64,000 nt of DNA, taken from contig NZ_AP022615.1 of assembly GCF_010730745.1 (NCBI RefSeq), positions 4,402,001 to 4,466,000 of the forward strand. Reading direction: 5' to 3'. The notes under the pieces are model-generated. The model did not search any database. It saw nothing but the letters and a program-made list of their open reading frames with translations, and was not told where the DNA came from. The first letter of the stretch is position 1. The number at the start of each line of letters is the position of its first letter. This document shows, piece after piece, positions 8,033 through 16,241 of this stretch. The translations under genes and the position numbers were made by a program. Origin of the DNA: Mycobacterium heidelbergense (lineage in GTDB: Bacteria > Actinomycetota > Actinomycetes > Mycobacteriales > Mycobacteriaceae).

Positions 8033-9718
8033 ATGGCCGCCAGGGGTCGCATCGACTTGCGACTCGCCACCCAGGTACTGCTGTTGCAGCTCGTCGTCGT
8101 GACGCTGACATTGATCATCTCGTTCGTATTGTTCGCGGTCTTCAATCGCCAGCGTTTGGACAGCCAGTACCACCTGCATGCGTTGGATATCGCCCGCGTC
8201 GTTGCTTCCTCGCCGACGGTCACCAACAACATCTCGCGTTACGACACTGCCGCATTGAGCCCAAGTCCCGCATTGGTCGACGAACTCGTTGCCGGCCCCA
8301 TCCAGGGCATTGCCTCACGCGTTGAACGGCGCACGCATGTGTCGTTCGTGGTCGTCGCCAACATGCGCGGCATCAAGCTCGCGGCTCCCGATCGCGACAC
8401 GTTGGGCCTCCACGTCCGTGCCGATGTCACGCCGGCGCTGGGCGGGCACGAGGTGACGTTCCATGAACTGACCCCTTTCGGGCGGTCGATAGTCGCCCAA
8501 GTCCCAGTGCTGGAGCCCGGTTCTGATCGTGTGCTGGGGCTGGTCCTCGTTGGGATCTCCACCAAGGCGTTCGATGAGCAGTTTTCGAAGAACCTGCGCG
8601 TGTTGGCCGCGATGGGTGGCGTTGTCCTGCTGATCGGTGTCGCCGGCTCAGCGGCGCTGGCCCGCCGGTGGCGTGGGCTGACGCTGGGTTTGCGACCGGC
8701 CGAGATCTCCGAGCTGGTCCGCAGTCAGGCGGCGGTGCTGCAGGGCATCGGCGAGGGCGTACTGGCCGCCGACACGTCGTGGAAGACCACCTTCGTCAAC
8801 GACGAGGCCTGCCGGCTGCTCGAGATCGGTAACGAGCCCGGACGCCACGTCGACGAGATCGGGTTGACCCCGCGCGTGCTCGACGCGTTCAAAGCGGCCG
8901 ACTCGACCCCGACATTGGCCACGGTGGGCGAACGGATCGTCGTGGTCTCGGCGCGGCCGGTGTCACGCGAGGGACGCCAGCTGGGAACGGTTTTGGTGGT
9001 GCGGGACCGGACCGACGTCGAGTCGCTGACCCGGCAGCTCGACGCGGTCCAGGTGATGAGCACGGTGCTGCGGGCCCAGCGCCACGAATTCGCCAACCGT
9101 TTGCACCTGCTGACCGGGCTGTTGCACGGCGGTCACGTCGAGGAGGGTCTGCAATACCTGGAAGAGCTTCTCGGGTCGGGCCCGCTGGGGTCCGCGCTGC
9201 CGGGCATCGACGCCATCCGCGACCCCTACCTGCAGGCGTTCCTGGCGGCCAAGGGCGCCGCCGCCCGCGAGGCCGGAGTGACGCTCACGATCGGTGAAAA
9301 CACCTGGGTGCCAGGTCGACTCGTGCTGCCGGTCGACGTCACCACCGTCGTCGGGAACTTGCTCGACAACGCGATAGACGCGGTCCGGACGAGTGGCAAC
9401 ACGGTAAAAGAGGTGGAAGTCGAGCTGTTGCAAGCGGGTGCGACGCTGCATCTCACGGTGGCCGACAGCGGCGACGGCGTCGCGGCCGACTTCGTCGAGC
9501 ACCTCTTCACCGAGGGCAGGTCGACCAAGCCGGACTCGGGCATACCGGGCGGGCGGGGCATCGGGCTTGCGTTGTCGCGCCAAATCAGTCGCGCCCTCGG
9601 CGGTGACCTGCGGCTGGCCAGCCCGGGCAATGCCGAGCAGCGGTTGCGCGGCGCGGAGTTCATCGCCCGGCTGCCGGGCGTGATGGTTGAGGAGGCGCAA
9701 TGGGTGACGCAGACCTGA
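8033..9718 (+). CDS. CitA/DcuS-family sensor histidine kinase
   Basis: This is an inner-membrane sensor kinase of 561 residues. It has a transmembrane helix at about 11-33, an external sensor of about 140 residues (the size of a CitA/DcuS sCache/PDC domain), a second helix near 180-200, a PAS domain (VRSQAAVLQGIGEGVLAAD onward), then RHEFANRLH with the phosphorylated His near residue 350. This His box, with Asn-Arg-Leu-His after it, is characteristic of the CitA/DcuS class. The ATPase boxes are NLLDNAIDAV (N), DSGDGV (G1) and GRGIGLALS (G2). I start at the ATG at 8033; a TAGGGT hexamer just upstream may be a -10 for a leaderless message. It overlaps the response regulator by 19 bases. Confidence 0.9.
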   Translation: MAARGRIDLRLATQVLLLQLVVVTLTLIISFVLFAVFNRQRLDSQYHLHALDIARVVASSPTVTNNISRYDTAALSPSPALVDELVAGPIQGIASRVERRTHVSFVVVANMRGIKLAAPDRDTLGLHVRADVTPALGGHEVTFHELTPFGRSIVAQVPVLEPGSDRVLGLVLVGISTKAFDEQFSKNLRVLAAMGGVVLLIGVAGSAALARRWRGLTLGLRPAEISELVRSQAAVLQGIGEGVLAADTSWKTTFVNDEACRLLEIGNEPGRHVDEIGLTPRVLDAFKAADSTPTLATVGERIVVVSARPVSREGRQLGTVLVVRDRTDVESLTRQLDAVQVMSTVLRAQRHEFANRLHLLTGLLHGGHVEEGLQYLEELLGSGPLGSALPGIDAIRDPYLQAFLAAKGAAAREAGVTLTIGENTWVPGRLVLPVDVTTVVGNLLDNAIDAVRTSGNTVKEVEVELLQAGATLHLTVADSGDGVAADFVEHLFTEGRSTKPDSGIPGGRGIGLALSRQISRALGGDLRLASPGNAEQRLRGAEFIARLPGVMVEEAQWVTQT

Positions 9719-10383
9719 CGGTGCTGGTGGTCGACGACGACTTCCGCGTCGCCAACATGCACGCCGAGGTGGTCAACACGCTTCCCGGCTTCACCGTGAC
9801 CGCCACCGTGAACACGCTCGAGGGCGCGCGAAAGGCGCCCGCCGTCGACCTTGCCCTGGTCGACGTGTACCTGCCGGACGGGTCGGGAATCGACTTCATC
9901 CGCGAATTGCAAGGCGACAGCATGGTATTGACGGCGGCGACCGAGGCGGTCACGATCCGCGCCGCCATGTCGGCGGGCGCGGTGAGCTACCTGGTCAAGC
10001 CGTTCGCGACCACCGAGCTCGCCGCGCGGCTGTCCGGCTACGCGCGGTACCGCAAGATCCTGGCCGGCCCCAACCTCACCTCGGGCGACGTGGATGCGGC
10101 GCTGGACGCGTTGCGGCCCAGGGTCGCTCCGCCCGCACCCGCCACTGTCGCGGCATCCTCCACCAAACAGCTTGTGCTGCAAGCGCTGCGCGCATCGGAG
10201 AAGCCGATGTCGGCGGCCGAGGTGTCGGCAGCGATCGGGATATCGAGGGCAACCGCCCAGCGCTATCTGGCGGCGCTGGCCGCCGGCGGCGACGTCGGCG
10301 TCGGGTTGCGGTACGGCACCACGGGCCGGCCCGAACAGGAGTTCGCGGCGATCGCCAAGCGGCCCACCCGTCCCCCGCGCTAG
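9700..10383 (+). CDS. CitB/DcuR-family response regulator
   Basis: The 227-residue protein has an N-terminal receiver domain (VLVVDDDFRVANMHAEVV) with acidic residues near 11-13, the phosphorylated Asp near 55 in LVDVYLPDGSG, the Thr/Ala switch in LTAATE and the Lys in YLVKPFA. The C-terminal part (MSAAEVSAAIGISRATAQRY) is a winged helix of the CitB/DcuR type. It is translationally coupled to the kinase. Characterised pairs of this class sense citrate or C4-dicarboxylates and switch on transporters and fermentation or TCA genes. No such transporter lies next to this pair, so its target is unknown. The stop TAG overlaps the opposing mmpL stop within a CTAG. Confidence 0.9.
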   Translation: MGDADLTVLVVDDDFRVANMHAEVVNTLPGFTVTATVNTLEGARKAPAVDLALVDVYLPDGSGIDFIRELQGDSMVLTAATEAVTIRAAMSAGAVSYLVKPFATTELAARLSGYARYRKILAGPNLTSGDVDAALDALRPRVAPPAPATVAASSTKQLVLQALRASEKPMSAAEVSAAIGISRATAQRYLAALAAGGDVGVGLRYGTTGRPEQEFAAIAKRPTRPPR

Positions 10384-13271
10384 TCGCGGGCCGAGCAGAC
10401 GCAGACTCGCATAGCGCCGGCCGAATTCATGCGAGTCTGCGTCTGCTCGCCGCGGTTCCTGGCGGCGCTCGGCTTCGCTGTTGCCTTGGAGGGCCACCAG
10501 TTGGCCCCACCGAGCATCGCCGCCAGGGCCGGCACCGTGACGGTGCGAACCACGAAGGTGTCGATCAAAATGCCCATCCCGATGATGAATCCGGTCTGCA
10601 CCATCGTCGAGAGGCTGCCGAACACCAGGCCCGACATCGAGGCGGCGAAGATGATGCCGGCCGAGGTGATGACGCCGCCCGTGGAACGGACCGCGCGAAT
10701 GACGCCGGAGCGGATGCCCGAGCGTGACTCCTCACGAATCCGGGTGATCAACAGCAGGTTGTAGTCCGCCCCGACGGCGACCAGCACGATGAACGCCGTC
10801 GCCTGCACGTTCCAATAGATCGGCTGATGGAGCACGAACTGGAAGAAGATGACTCCCACGCCCATCGCCGACATGAACGAGATCACCACGGAGGCAATGA
10901 GATACAGCGGGGCCACGATCGCGCGGAGCAGCAGGATCAGGATGACGAAGACGACGAGCAGCGTCACGATCACGATCAGGCGAACGTCGTCGTCGTAGTA
11001 GCCGCGGATCGCGCTGTACATCGCCGTCGTTCCGACCAGCGATATCGACGCGTCCGAGAGCGAGGTGTTCGGCTGCGCACCACGCGCCGTGTCGAGGATC
11101 GATGCCACCTGATCCATCGCGGCCGTGCTGAACGGGTCGAATTTGGTCTCGACGAGGAAGCGCGCCGACTGCCCGTCGGGTGAGATGAACAGCTTCGCGG
11201 CGTTCTTGAAGTCGTCCGAGTTGAGCACCTGGGGCGGGACGTACATGCCCGCCATGGATTGCTGTGAAGCGCCGCGCTTCATCGACAGCAGCAGGTTGGC
11301 CGCCTGGTTCATGCCCAGGCCCATCTTCTTGGTCTGGTCGACGAGCGCCCGCACGCCGTCGGCCACGCGCCGGCTGCCGTCGGCCAGTTGGTCGGCAACC
11401 GCCTGCAGGCTCGTAATCTTCTGCCGCACACCGGCGGCGCCGCCGCCCGCGGCCCGCAGACCGTTGCCCGCCGTCGCCAACTGCGCGCTCAAACTTTGCA
11501 CCCCCGCCCGCAGGCCCTGCACCGTCGGCTGGGCGGCGAGCGTCGGGACCACCGCCGGCTGTGCGGCGCCGTTCGCGAGCCCGCGCACGCCGTCCAGCAG
11601 GCCCGCCGCCGCGCCGAGCTGCTGCTGTGCCTGGGCCAGCGTCGCGGCGAGTTGGGTCACGGGTCCGGCGGCGCCATGGATTTCGTCACGCACCTGGGCC
11701 AGTGCCGCCGCCAGCCGGTCGGCGCCGTCGGTCAGCGAGTCGAGGTCGTTGGTTTTCTCGCCGATCTGTGTCGAGGCGTCTTGGAGCTTGTCGCCGACCG
11801 CCCCGGCCTGGGAGCTGAGCTTGGCCTGATCGAGCGGCTCGCCGCTGGGTCGCGTGATGCCGCGCACCACGGCGATATCGGGCAGCTGGGACACGCGTTG
11901 CGCCATCTGTTCCAGGTCGGCCAGGGACCGCGATGTCCGTAGGTCGTGGGGCGAGCGGACGTAGATGTACTGCGGCAGCAGCGCGCTGGTCGAGAAGTGT
12001 TGCTGCATCGCGGAAAAGCCGATGTTGCTGAGCGCGGTCCGCGGCAATTGCAGGCGGTCGTTGAAGGTGGGCCGGAGGAAGGCCGCGCAGCCGGCGAGCG
12101 CGATCAACACCGAAAGGCTGACCAGCAGATGCGTTTTGGGTCGGCGAACCAGGTGAACGGCGGACCGCTGCCACAGCCGGCCGGTGAGCGGCGGCCGCGG
12201 TGCCACCCACCCGCGTCGGCCGGCGAGCACGAGGATGGCGGGCAGCAGGGTGATGGCGGCAAGGAACGCGACCCCGATCGAGACCGCAAGCGCCGGGCCG
12301 ATACTCGTGAACGCGGGCAGGCGGGTGAAGACCATGCCCAGGAAGGTGACGGCGACGGTGGCCGCCGAGCCCGCGATGACCTCCCCGATCGAGCTCAGCG
12401 CTTTCCGCACGGCCAGGTCGGAGTCGGCGCCGGACCGGAGGTATTCGTGGTAGCGGCTGATCAGGAAGACGGCATAGTCGGTGCCGGCGCCGAAGATCAT
12501 GGCCGTCATCAACGCGATCGTCAGCGCGGACACCCCGAGCCCGAGCTGGGTCAGCCCCGAGACCACGCCCTGGGCCGATGCCACCGAGATCCCGATGGTG
12601 ATCAACGGCAGCAGCACGGTCATGAGTCGCCGGTAGATCACCAGCAGGATGATCAGCACGAACAATGCGGTGACGATCTCGGTCGTGTGCATGTCGCGGG
12701 CGGTGACGATCGACATGTCGCCGACCATGGCCGCCTGTCCCGTGACGTCGGCGGTCACCGGCGTGCCCGCGGTGGAGCGCTTGACGATGTCGGTGATCCG
12801 TTGGTAGGCCGCCGAGGACTCGGGCGATCCGGCGGGCGCCCGCAGCATCACCGCCAGGTAGAACGCCTTGTTGTCGGCGCTGACCAGCAACGGACGCAGC
12901 GCGGGTGTGGTAACGACGTCCTGCACGGCGGTCACGTCGTTGGTGTCGCCGCGCAGGGTGTCGGCCAGCGTGCGGTAGGCGTTCTCATCGGCCGGTTGCA
13001 GGCCGCGATCGTCGGTGAGCACGACGATCAGGACGTTCTGGGCGGATTCGCCGAAATCCTTGGCCATCTGTTCGGTGGCCGCCATGGCCCTGGGCGGCAG
13101 CGGCTGCAGCTTCTGGCTTTCGACCACCTTCGTCAGCGGGGGGAAGGCGATGGCCAGCACGGCCACCGCGGCGGCCCAGGCGGCGATCATCAGCCACGGC
13201 GCGCGCACGACGAGGCGACCGAGCAGCCCAAACGCGCCGATGCCCATCGAGGTGTTTCGGTCTTTGGACAT
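10380..13271 (-). CDS. MmpL-family RND lipid transporter
   Basis: This is a 963-residue inner-membrane transporter of the mycobacterial MmpL/RND superfamily, expected to export a lipid using proton motive force. It has the two-fold RND layout. One helix bundle contains GAGTDYAVFLISRYHEY and the second VGADYNLLLITRIREESRSG; the two Asp-Tyr pairs are the expected proton-relay residues. The second periplasmic loop holds a long Ala/Gln-rich coiled-coil segment. I start at the ATG at 13271 (MSKDRNTS), with GAAGGG eight bases upstream, rather than 13286. The last 20 or so codons run through the palindrome at 10392-10449, giving a tail unlike the family. It is downstream of three acyltransferase genes and has its own promoter-like element. 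Confidence 0.9.
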   Translation of the reverse strand: MSKDRNTSMGIGAFGLLGRLVVRAPWLMIAAWAAAVAVLAIAFPPLTKVVESQKLQPLPPRAMAATEQMAKDFGESAQNVLIVVLTDDRGLQPADENAYRTLADTLRGDTNDVTAVQDVVTTPALRPLLVSADNKAFYLAVMLRAPAGSPESSAAYQRITDIVKRSTAGTPVTADVTGQAAMVGDMSIVTARDMHTTEIVTALFVLIILLVIYRRLMTVLLPLITIGISVASAQGVVSGLTQLGLGVSALTIALMTAMIFGAGTDYAVFLISRYHEYLRSGADSDLAVRKALSSIGEVIAGSAATVAVTFLGMVFTRLPAFTSIGPALAVSIGVAFLAAITLLPAILVLAGRRGWVAPRPPLTGRLWQRSAVHLVRRPKTHLLVSLSVLIALAGCAAFLRPTFNDRLQLPRTALSNIGFSAMQQHFSTSALLPQYIYVRSPHDLRTSRSLADLEQMAQRVSQLPDIAVVRGITRPSGEPLDQAKLSSQAGAVGDKLQDASTQIGEKTNDLDSLTDGADRLAAALAQVRDEIHGAAGPVTQLAATLAQAQQQLGAAAGLLDGVRGLANGAAQPAVVPTLAAQPTVQGLRAGVQSLSAQLATAGNGLRAAGGGAAGVRQKITSLQAVADQLADGSRRVADGVRALVDQTKKMGLGMNQAANLLLSMKRGASQQSMAGMYVPPQVLNSDDFKNAAKLFISPDGQSARFLVETKFDPFSTAAMDQVASILDTARGAQPNTSLSDASISLVGTTAMYSAIRGYYDDDVRLIVIVTLLVVFVILILLLRAIVAPLYLIASVVISFMSAMGVGVIFFQFVLHQPIYWNVQATAFIVLVAVGADYNLLLITRIREESRSGIRSGVIRAVRSTGGVITSAGIIFAASMSGLVFGSLSTMVQTGFIIGMGILIDTFVVRTVTVPALAAMLGGANWWPSKATAKPSAARNRGEQTQTRMNSAGAMRVCVCSARD
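10392..10449. repeat. Perfect 21-base palindrome, 16-base loop (family A)
   Basis: The left arm (10392-10412, beginning CGAGCAGACGCAGACTCGCA) and right arm (10429-10449) are exact reverse complements around a 16-base loop. It lies at the convergent junction of the response regulator and mmpL, but inside the mmpL reading frame, where it encodes the protein's last residues. A second copy with the same arm sequence and loop length lies at 38344-38399. It may be a transcription terminator or a REP-like mobile palindrome. Confidence 0.8.
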
Positions 13272-13299
13272 GATCAAACCCTTCATCGGTGCATCGGGC

Positions 13300-13446
13300 C
13301 GCGAATGACTTTCGCGCGGGCGGCAATTCGTTTCGGTGATGCGGTCAAGACCGAACTTATGGCGCGGCGGGCACCCGTGTCTCGCTTGTCGGCGATAGTC
13401 GGATTTAGCGACGATTCCCCGGTTGTGCGCATTGTGCTCGCGCCCG
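13300..13446 (-). promoter_or_regulatory. Regulatory region of mmpL, duplicated upstream of the papA-like gene
   Basis: About 97 bases (13350-13446) closely match 17837-17934 in the same orientation, including the shared runs GCGATAGTCGG, AGCGACGATT and GCGCATTGTGCTCGCGCC. Closer to the mmpL start, a palindrome CGCGAA-N5-TTCGCG at 13300-13316 has an equal partner at 17763-17779. Both copies lie upstream of genes read on the minus strand, so the unit looks like a shared promoter and operator. The regulator is not identified. Confidence 0.65.
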
Positions 13447-13454
13447 CTTCGTGC

Positions 13455-14801
13455 CTATCGGGGCCCGCTCACCAGCTCGGGGCACGGCCAGCCGATCGTG
13501 GCGGCAAGCGAGAAGTCGCTCAACGCCGCCGAAAGGTCCTTTTGCACATCGTCATTCGAGTTGGGGCGGCGCGGGTCGTACGCGACGACCGAGACGAACA
13601 CCTGCCCGTTCGCCCTTCCCGAGAGCAAGGACAACATTCCCCCGAGCCGGTGCATGGTCGCCTTGGTGGCGTCGGGGTGGGGAGCCTTGATGGCGAAGTG
13701 GTCGGCGTGCGTGCCGTCCGGCCGGTAGGTGGCCGGGTCGACCACACCGAGGTTGGACGAGACGACGCTGGTGGCGCCGCCGGCGGCCACGCCGACCATC
13801 CGCCTGACCAGCGACCGCGGCAGCAGCGGGGCGAGGGGCAGCAATTCCCACCGCTCGTCGGGGGCGTCGTGACGGTGGATCAGCGCGTGCTTGGTCGCGG
13901 CGCGGATGTCGCGCAGGTCCGTCGTCGCGGGGTTGACCGTGATGCCGACGTTCACGACGGCGTTGGCGCGGGTGTCGTCCGCGGTGCGCTCGTTGACCGG
14001 CATCACCAGGGTGACCGAGCCGTCGGCGGTGACGCGCCCCACCCGCTGCGCGAGCCGGGCGGCCAGCCCCGCGAGCAGGCTGTTGCTGGTCCCGCCGAGC
14101 GCGTGCGCGCGGGCGTCCCACTCGTCGGCGTCGACGAAGGCCGTTGCCGTTGGGACGATGGCGTATTCGTCCGGCGCGGGTGGCCCGTCGAATGGCCGCG
14201 TCGCGGATTCCGCGCCGCCGTTGCGCCGCGCCAAGCGCGCCGCGGCGACCAACGCGCGGCCGATGCCCGGGATGTCGCGCGCGGTCTGGCGGGCGTCGTC
14301 GCGCAGCGCCTGCCACCGCCGGCGCGACCCGGCGGCGGGCCAGCTGATCGGATCACGGCGGCCGTTAGCCGCGTCGGCCAACGCCTCGCACAGCCCGATG
14401 CCGTCGGTGAGGCCGTGCGAGATGACCAGGCTCACCCCCGCGCCGCCGTCGGTGAATGGGAGCACCGCGAGGTGCCATCCGGGTCCGCGCTCGGCGTCCA
14501 ACCGTGTTGCGGCTTGCTCGGTGAGCCAGGCGTCGAATTCTTCACGCGGCCGGGGTGTGGCGACGATCTCGAGGTCGGAGGCGTCGCCGGGCGAGACCCA
14601 GCGGTGGCGGCCGAACGGCAGGGGCGAGCGTTCGATGCGCCGCGACAGCCGTCCCTGCTGAAGGTGGCGGTGGAACCGGCGCAGGCCGTCGATGTCGACG
14701 GCGCGGTCGTAGACCCAGACGCACTGCAGCAGGCCCAGGACCCCGGTCGCCCGCTCCAAGCTCGAGAAGGTCTGGTCGAACAGATCGAGTGTGGTGTTCA
14801 T
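13455..14801 (-). CDS. Condensation-type acyltransferase, tandem copy 1
   Basis: The 448-residue protein resembles the condensation/PapA/WS-DGAT superfamily of CoA- or carrier-dependent acyltransferases. The catalytic signature appears as SHGLTDG (about residues 135-141), i.e. H-x-x-x-D-G with the first His of the usual pair replaced. It is closely similar along its length to the upstream gene at 14851-16221, sharing VWVYDRAVDIDGLRRFHRH, RIERSPLPFGRHRWV and ERTADDTRANAV. The two are a tandem duplication. I start at the ATG at 14801 (MNTTLDLFDQ), preceded by AAGGA and GGAG. It probably acylates a glycolipid or similar acceptor for the MmpL exporter; the substrate is unknown. Confidence 0.8.
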   Translation of the reverse strand: MNTTLDLFDQTFSSLERATGVLGLLQCVWVYDRAVDIDGLRRFHRHLQQGRLSRRIERSPLPFGRHRWVSPGDASDLEIVATPRPREEFDAWLTEQAATRLDAERGPGWHLAVLPFTDGGAGVSLVISHGLTDGIGLCEALADAANGRRDPISWPAAGSRRRWQALRDDARQTARDIPGIGRALVAAARLARRNGGAESATRPFDGPPAPDEYAIVPTATAFVDADEWDARAHALGGTSNSLLAGLAARLAQRVGRVTADGSVTLVMPVNERTADDTRANAVVNVGITVNPATTDLRDIRAATKHALIHRHDAPDERWELLPLAPLLPRSLVRRMVGVAAGGATSVVSSNLGVVDPATYRPDGTHADHFAIKAPHPDATKATMHRLGGMLSLLSGRANGQVFVSVVAYDPRRPNSNDDVQKDLSAALSDFSLAATIGWPCPELVSGPR

Positions 14802-14850
14802 TTCTCCGAAATCCTTGTCTGTCGGTCGACGTGCCGAGTGGTGCGGCGCG

Positions 14851-16221
14851 CTACGTCGAATTCGCTTGGGCCGCAGTGGTATTCTCTGGCTCGGGGCACG
14901 GCCAGCCGTCGGTCGCGTCGAGCGAGAAGTCGTCCAACGCACCCGAAAGGGCTTGACGCAATTCGTCGTTCGAGTTGGGACGTCCCGGCTGGTACGCCTG
15001 GACCGAGACGAAGACCTGTTGGTGCACCCTTCCCGACAGCAGCGCCAGCACTCCGCCGGTGCGTTCCATCGTGGCCCTGGTCATACCCGGGTAAACAGAC
15101 GTCACGGCGATATAGTCGGCGTCCGTGCCGTCTGGCCGGTTGACGGCCGGGGGTGCGGCACCGAGGTTGGATGAGACGACACCGGTCGCGTTCCCGGTGG
15201 CCACGCCGACGCATCGCCTGGCGACCCGCGTAGGCAGCAGGGGAACGAGGGGCAGCAGCACCCACCGCTCGTCGGACGCTCCTTGACGGTGGATCAGCGC
15301 CTGCTTGATTGCCGCGCGGATGCCGCGCAGGTCCGTCGTCGCGGGTGCGGGGTCGACCGTGACGTCAACGTTCGAGACGGCGTTGGCGCGGGTGTCGTCC
15401 GCGGTGCGCTCGCTGACGGGTATCGCCAGGGTGACCGAGCCGTCGGCGGTGACGCGTCCCCTCCGCTGGGCGAGCCGGGCGGCCAGCCCCGCGAGCAGCG
15501 CGTTGCTGGTGCCTCCGAGCGCATCCGCGCGGGCGTCCCACTCGTCGGCGTCGATGAAGATCGTCGCCTTCGGGATGGCGACGGGCTGGTCCGGGCCGGC
15601 GGTCAGCGCGGGGGGCTGGCTGGCCTGCCCGGCGTCGCGGTGACGCCGCGCCGCGGCGGTCGCGGCGACCAGGGCGCGGCCGATGCCCGGGATGTCGCGC
15701 GCGGCCTGGCGGGCGTCGTCGCGCAGCGCCTGCCAGCGGCGGCGTGACCCGGCGGCGGGCCAGTCGATGGCGCTGTCGTAGCCGCAGGCCGCTTCCACCA
15801 CCGCCAGACACCCCGCCATGCCGTCGGCGAGGCTATGGAGCAGGACCAGGCTCACCCCCGCGCCGCCGTCGGTGAACGGGAGCACCGCGAGGTGCCATCC
15901 GGGTCCGTGCTCAGCGTCCAACGGCGTCGCGGCCTGCTCGGTGAGCCAGGCGTCGAATTCTTCACGCGGCCGGGGCGTGGCGACGATCTCGAGGTCGGAC
16001 TCGTCGCCGGGCCAGACCCAGCGGTGACGGCCGAACGGCAGCGGCGAGCGTTCGATGCGGCGCGACAGCCGCCCCTGCTGAAGGTGGCGGTGGAACCGGC
16101 GCAGGCCGTCGATGTCGACGGCGCGGTTGTACACCCAGACGCACTGCCCCACGCTGGTGACGCCGGTCGCCTCCTCGAAGCGGAAGAGGGCCTGGTCGAA
16201 CAGATCCAATACGTTGTTCAT
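14851..16221 (-). CDS. Condensation-type acyltransferase, tandem copy 2
   Basis: This 456-residue paralogue of the next gene downstream starts MNNVLDLFDQALFRFEEATG. The catalytic motif is LHSLADG, again H-x-x-x-D-G with a single His. DNA identity with the neighbour is high in long blocks, especially the first 400 bases and around the ERTADDTRANAV region, pointing to recent duplication or gene conversion. GAAGGGA nine bases before the ATG at 16221 supports the start. It lies 20 bases after the papA-like gene and 49 bases before copy 1, so the three are likely one operon. Two copies may serve two acylation positions. Confidence 0.8.
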   Translation of the reverse strand: MNNVLDLFDQALFRFEEATGVTSVGQCVWVYNRAVDIDGLRRFHRHLQQGRLSRRIERSPLPFGRHRWVWPGDESDLEIVATPRPREEFDAWLTEQAATPLDAEHGPGWHLAVLPFTDGGAGVSLVLLHSLADGMAGCLAVVEAACGYDSAIDWPAAGSRRRWQALRDDARQAARDIPGIGRALVAATAAARRHRDAGQASQPPALTAGPDQPVAIPKATIFIDADEWDARADALGGTSNALLAGLAARLAQRRGRVTADGSVTLAIPVSERTADDTRANAVSNVDVTVDPAPATTDLRGIRAAIKQALIHRQGASDERWVLLPLVPLLPTRVARRCVGVATGNATGVVSSNLGAAPPAVNRPDGTDADYIAVTSVYPGMTRATMERTGGVLALLSGRVHQQVFVSVQAYQPGRPNSNDELRQALSGALDDFSLDATDGWPCPEPENTTAAQANST

Positions 16222-16241
16222 GGTGCTGATTCCCTTCGTTG

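Noticed and set aside
11946..15143. A 1065-codon open frame on the + strand
   Set aside because: It lies antisense to mmpL and the acyltransferases and is very rich in Arg, Gly and Asp. This is the usual shadow frame of G+C-rich genes on the other strand.
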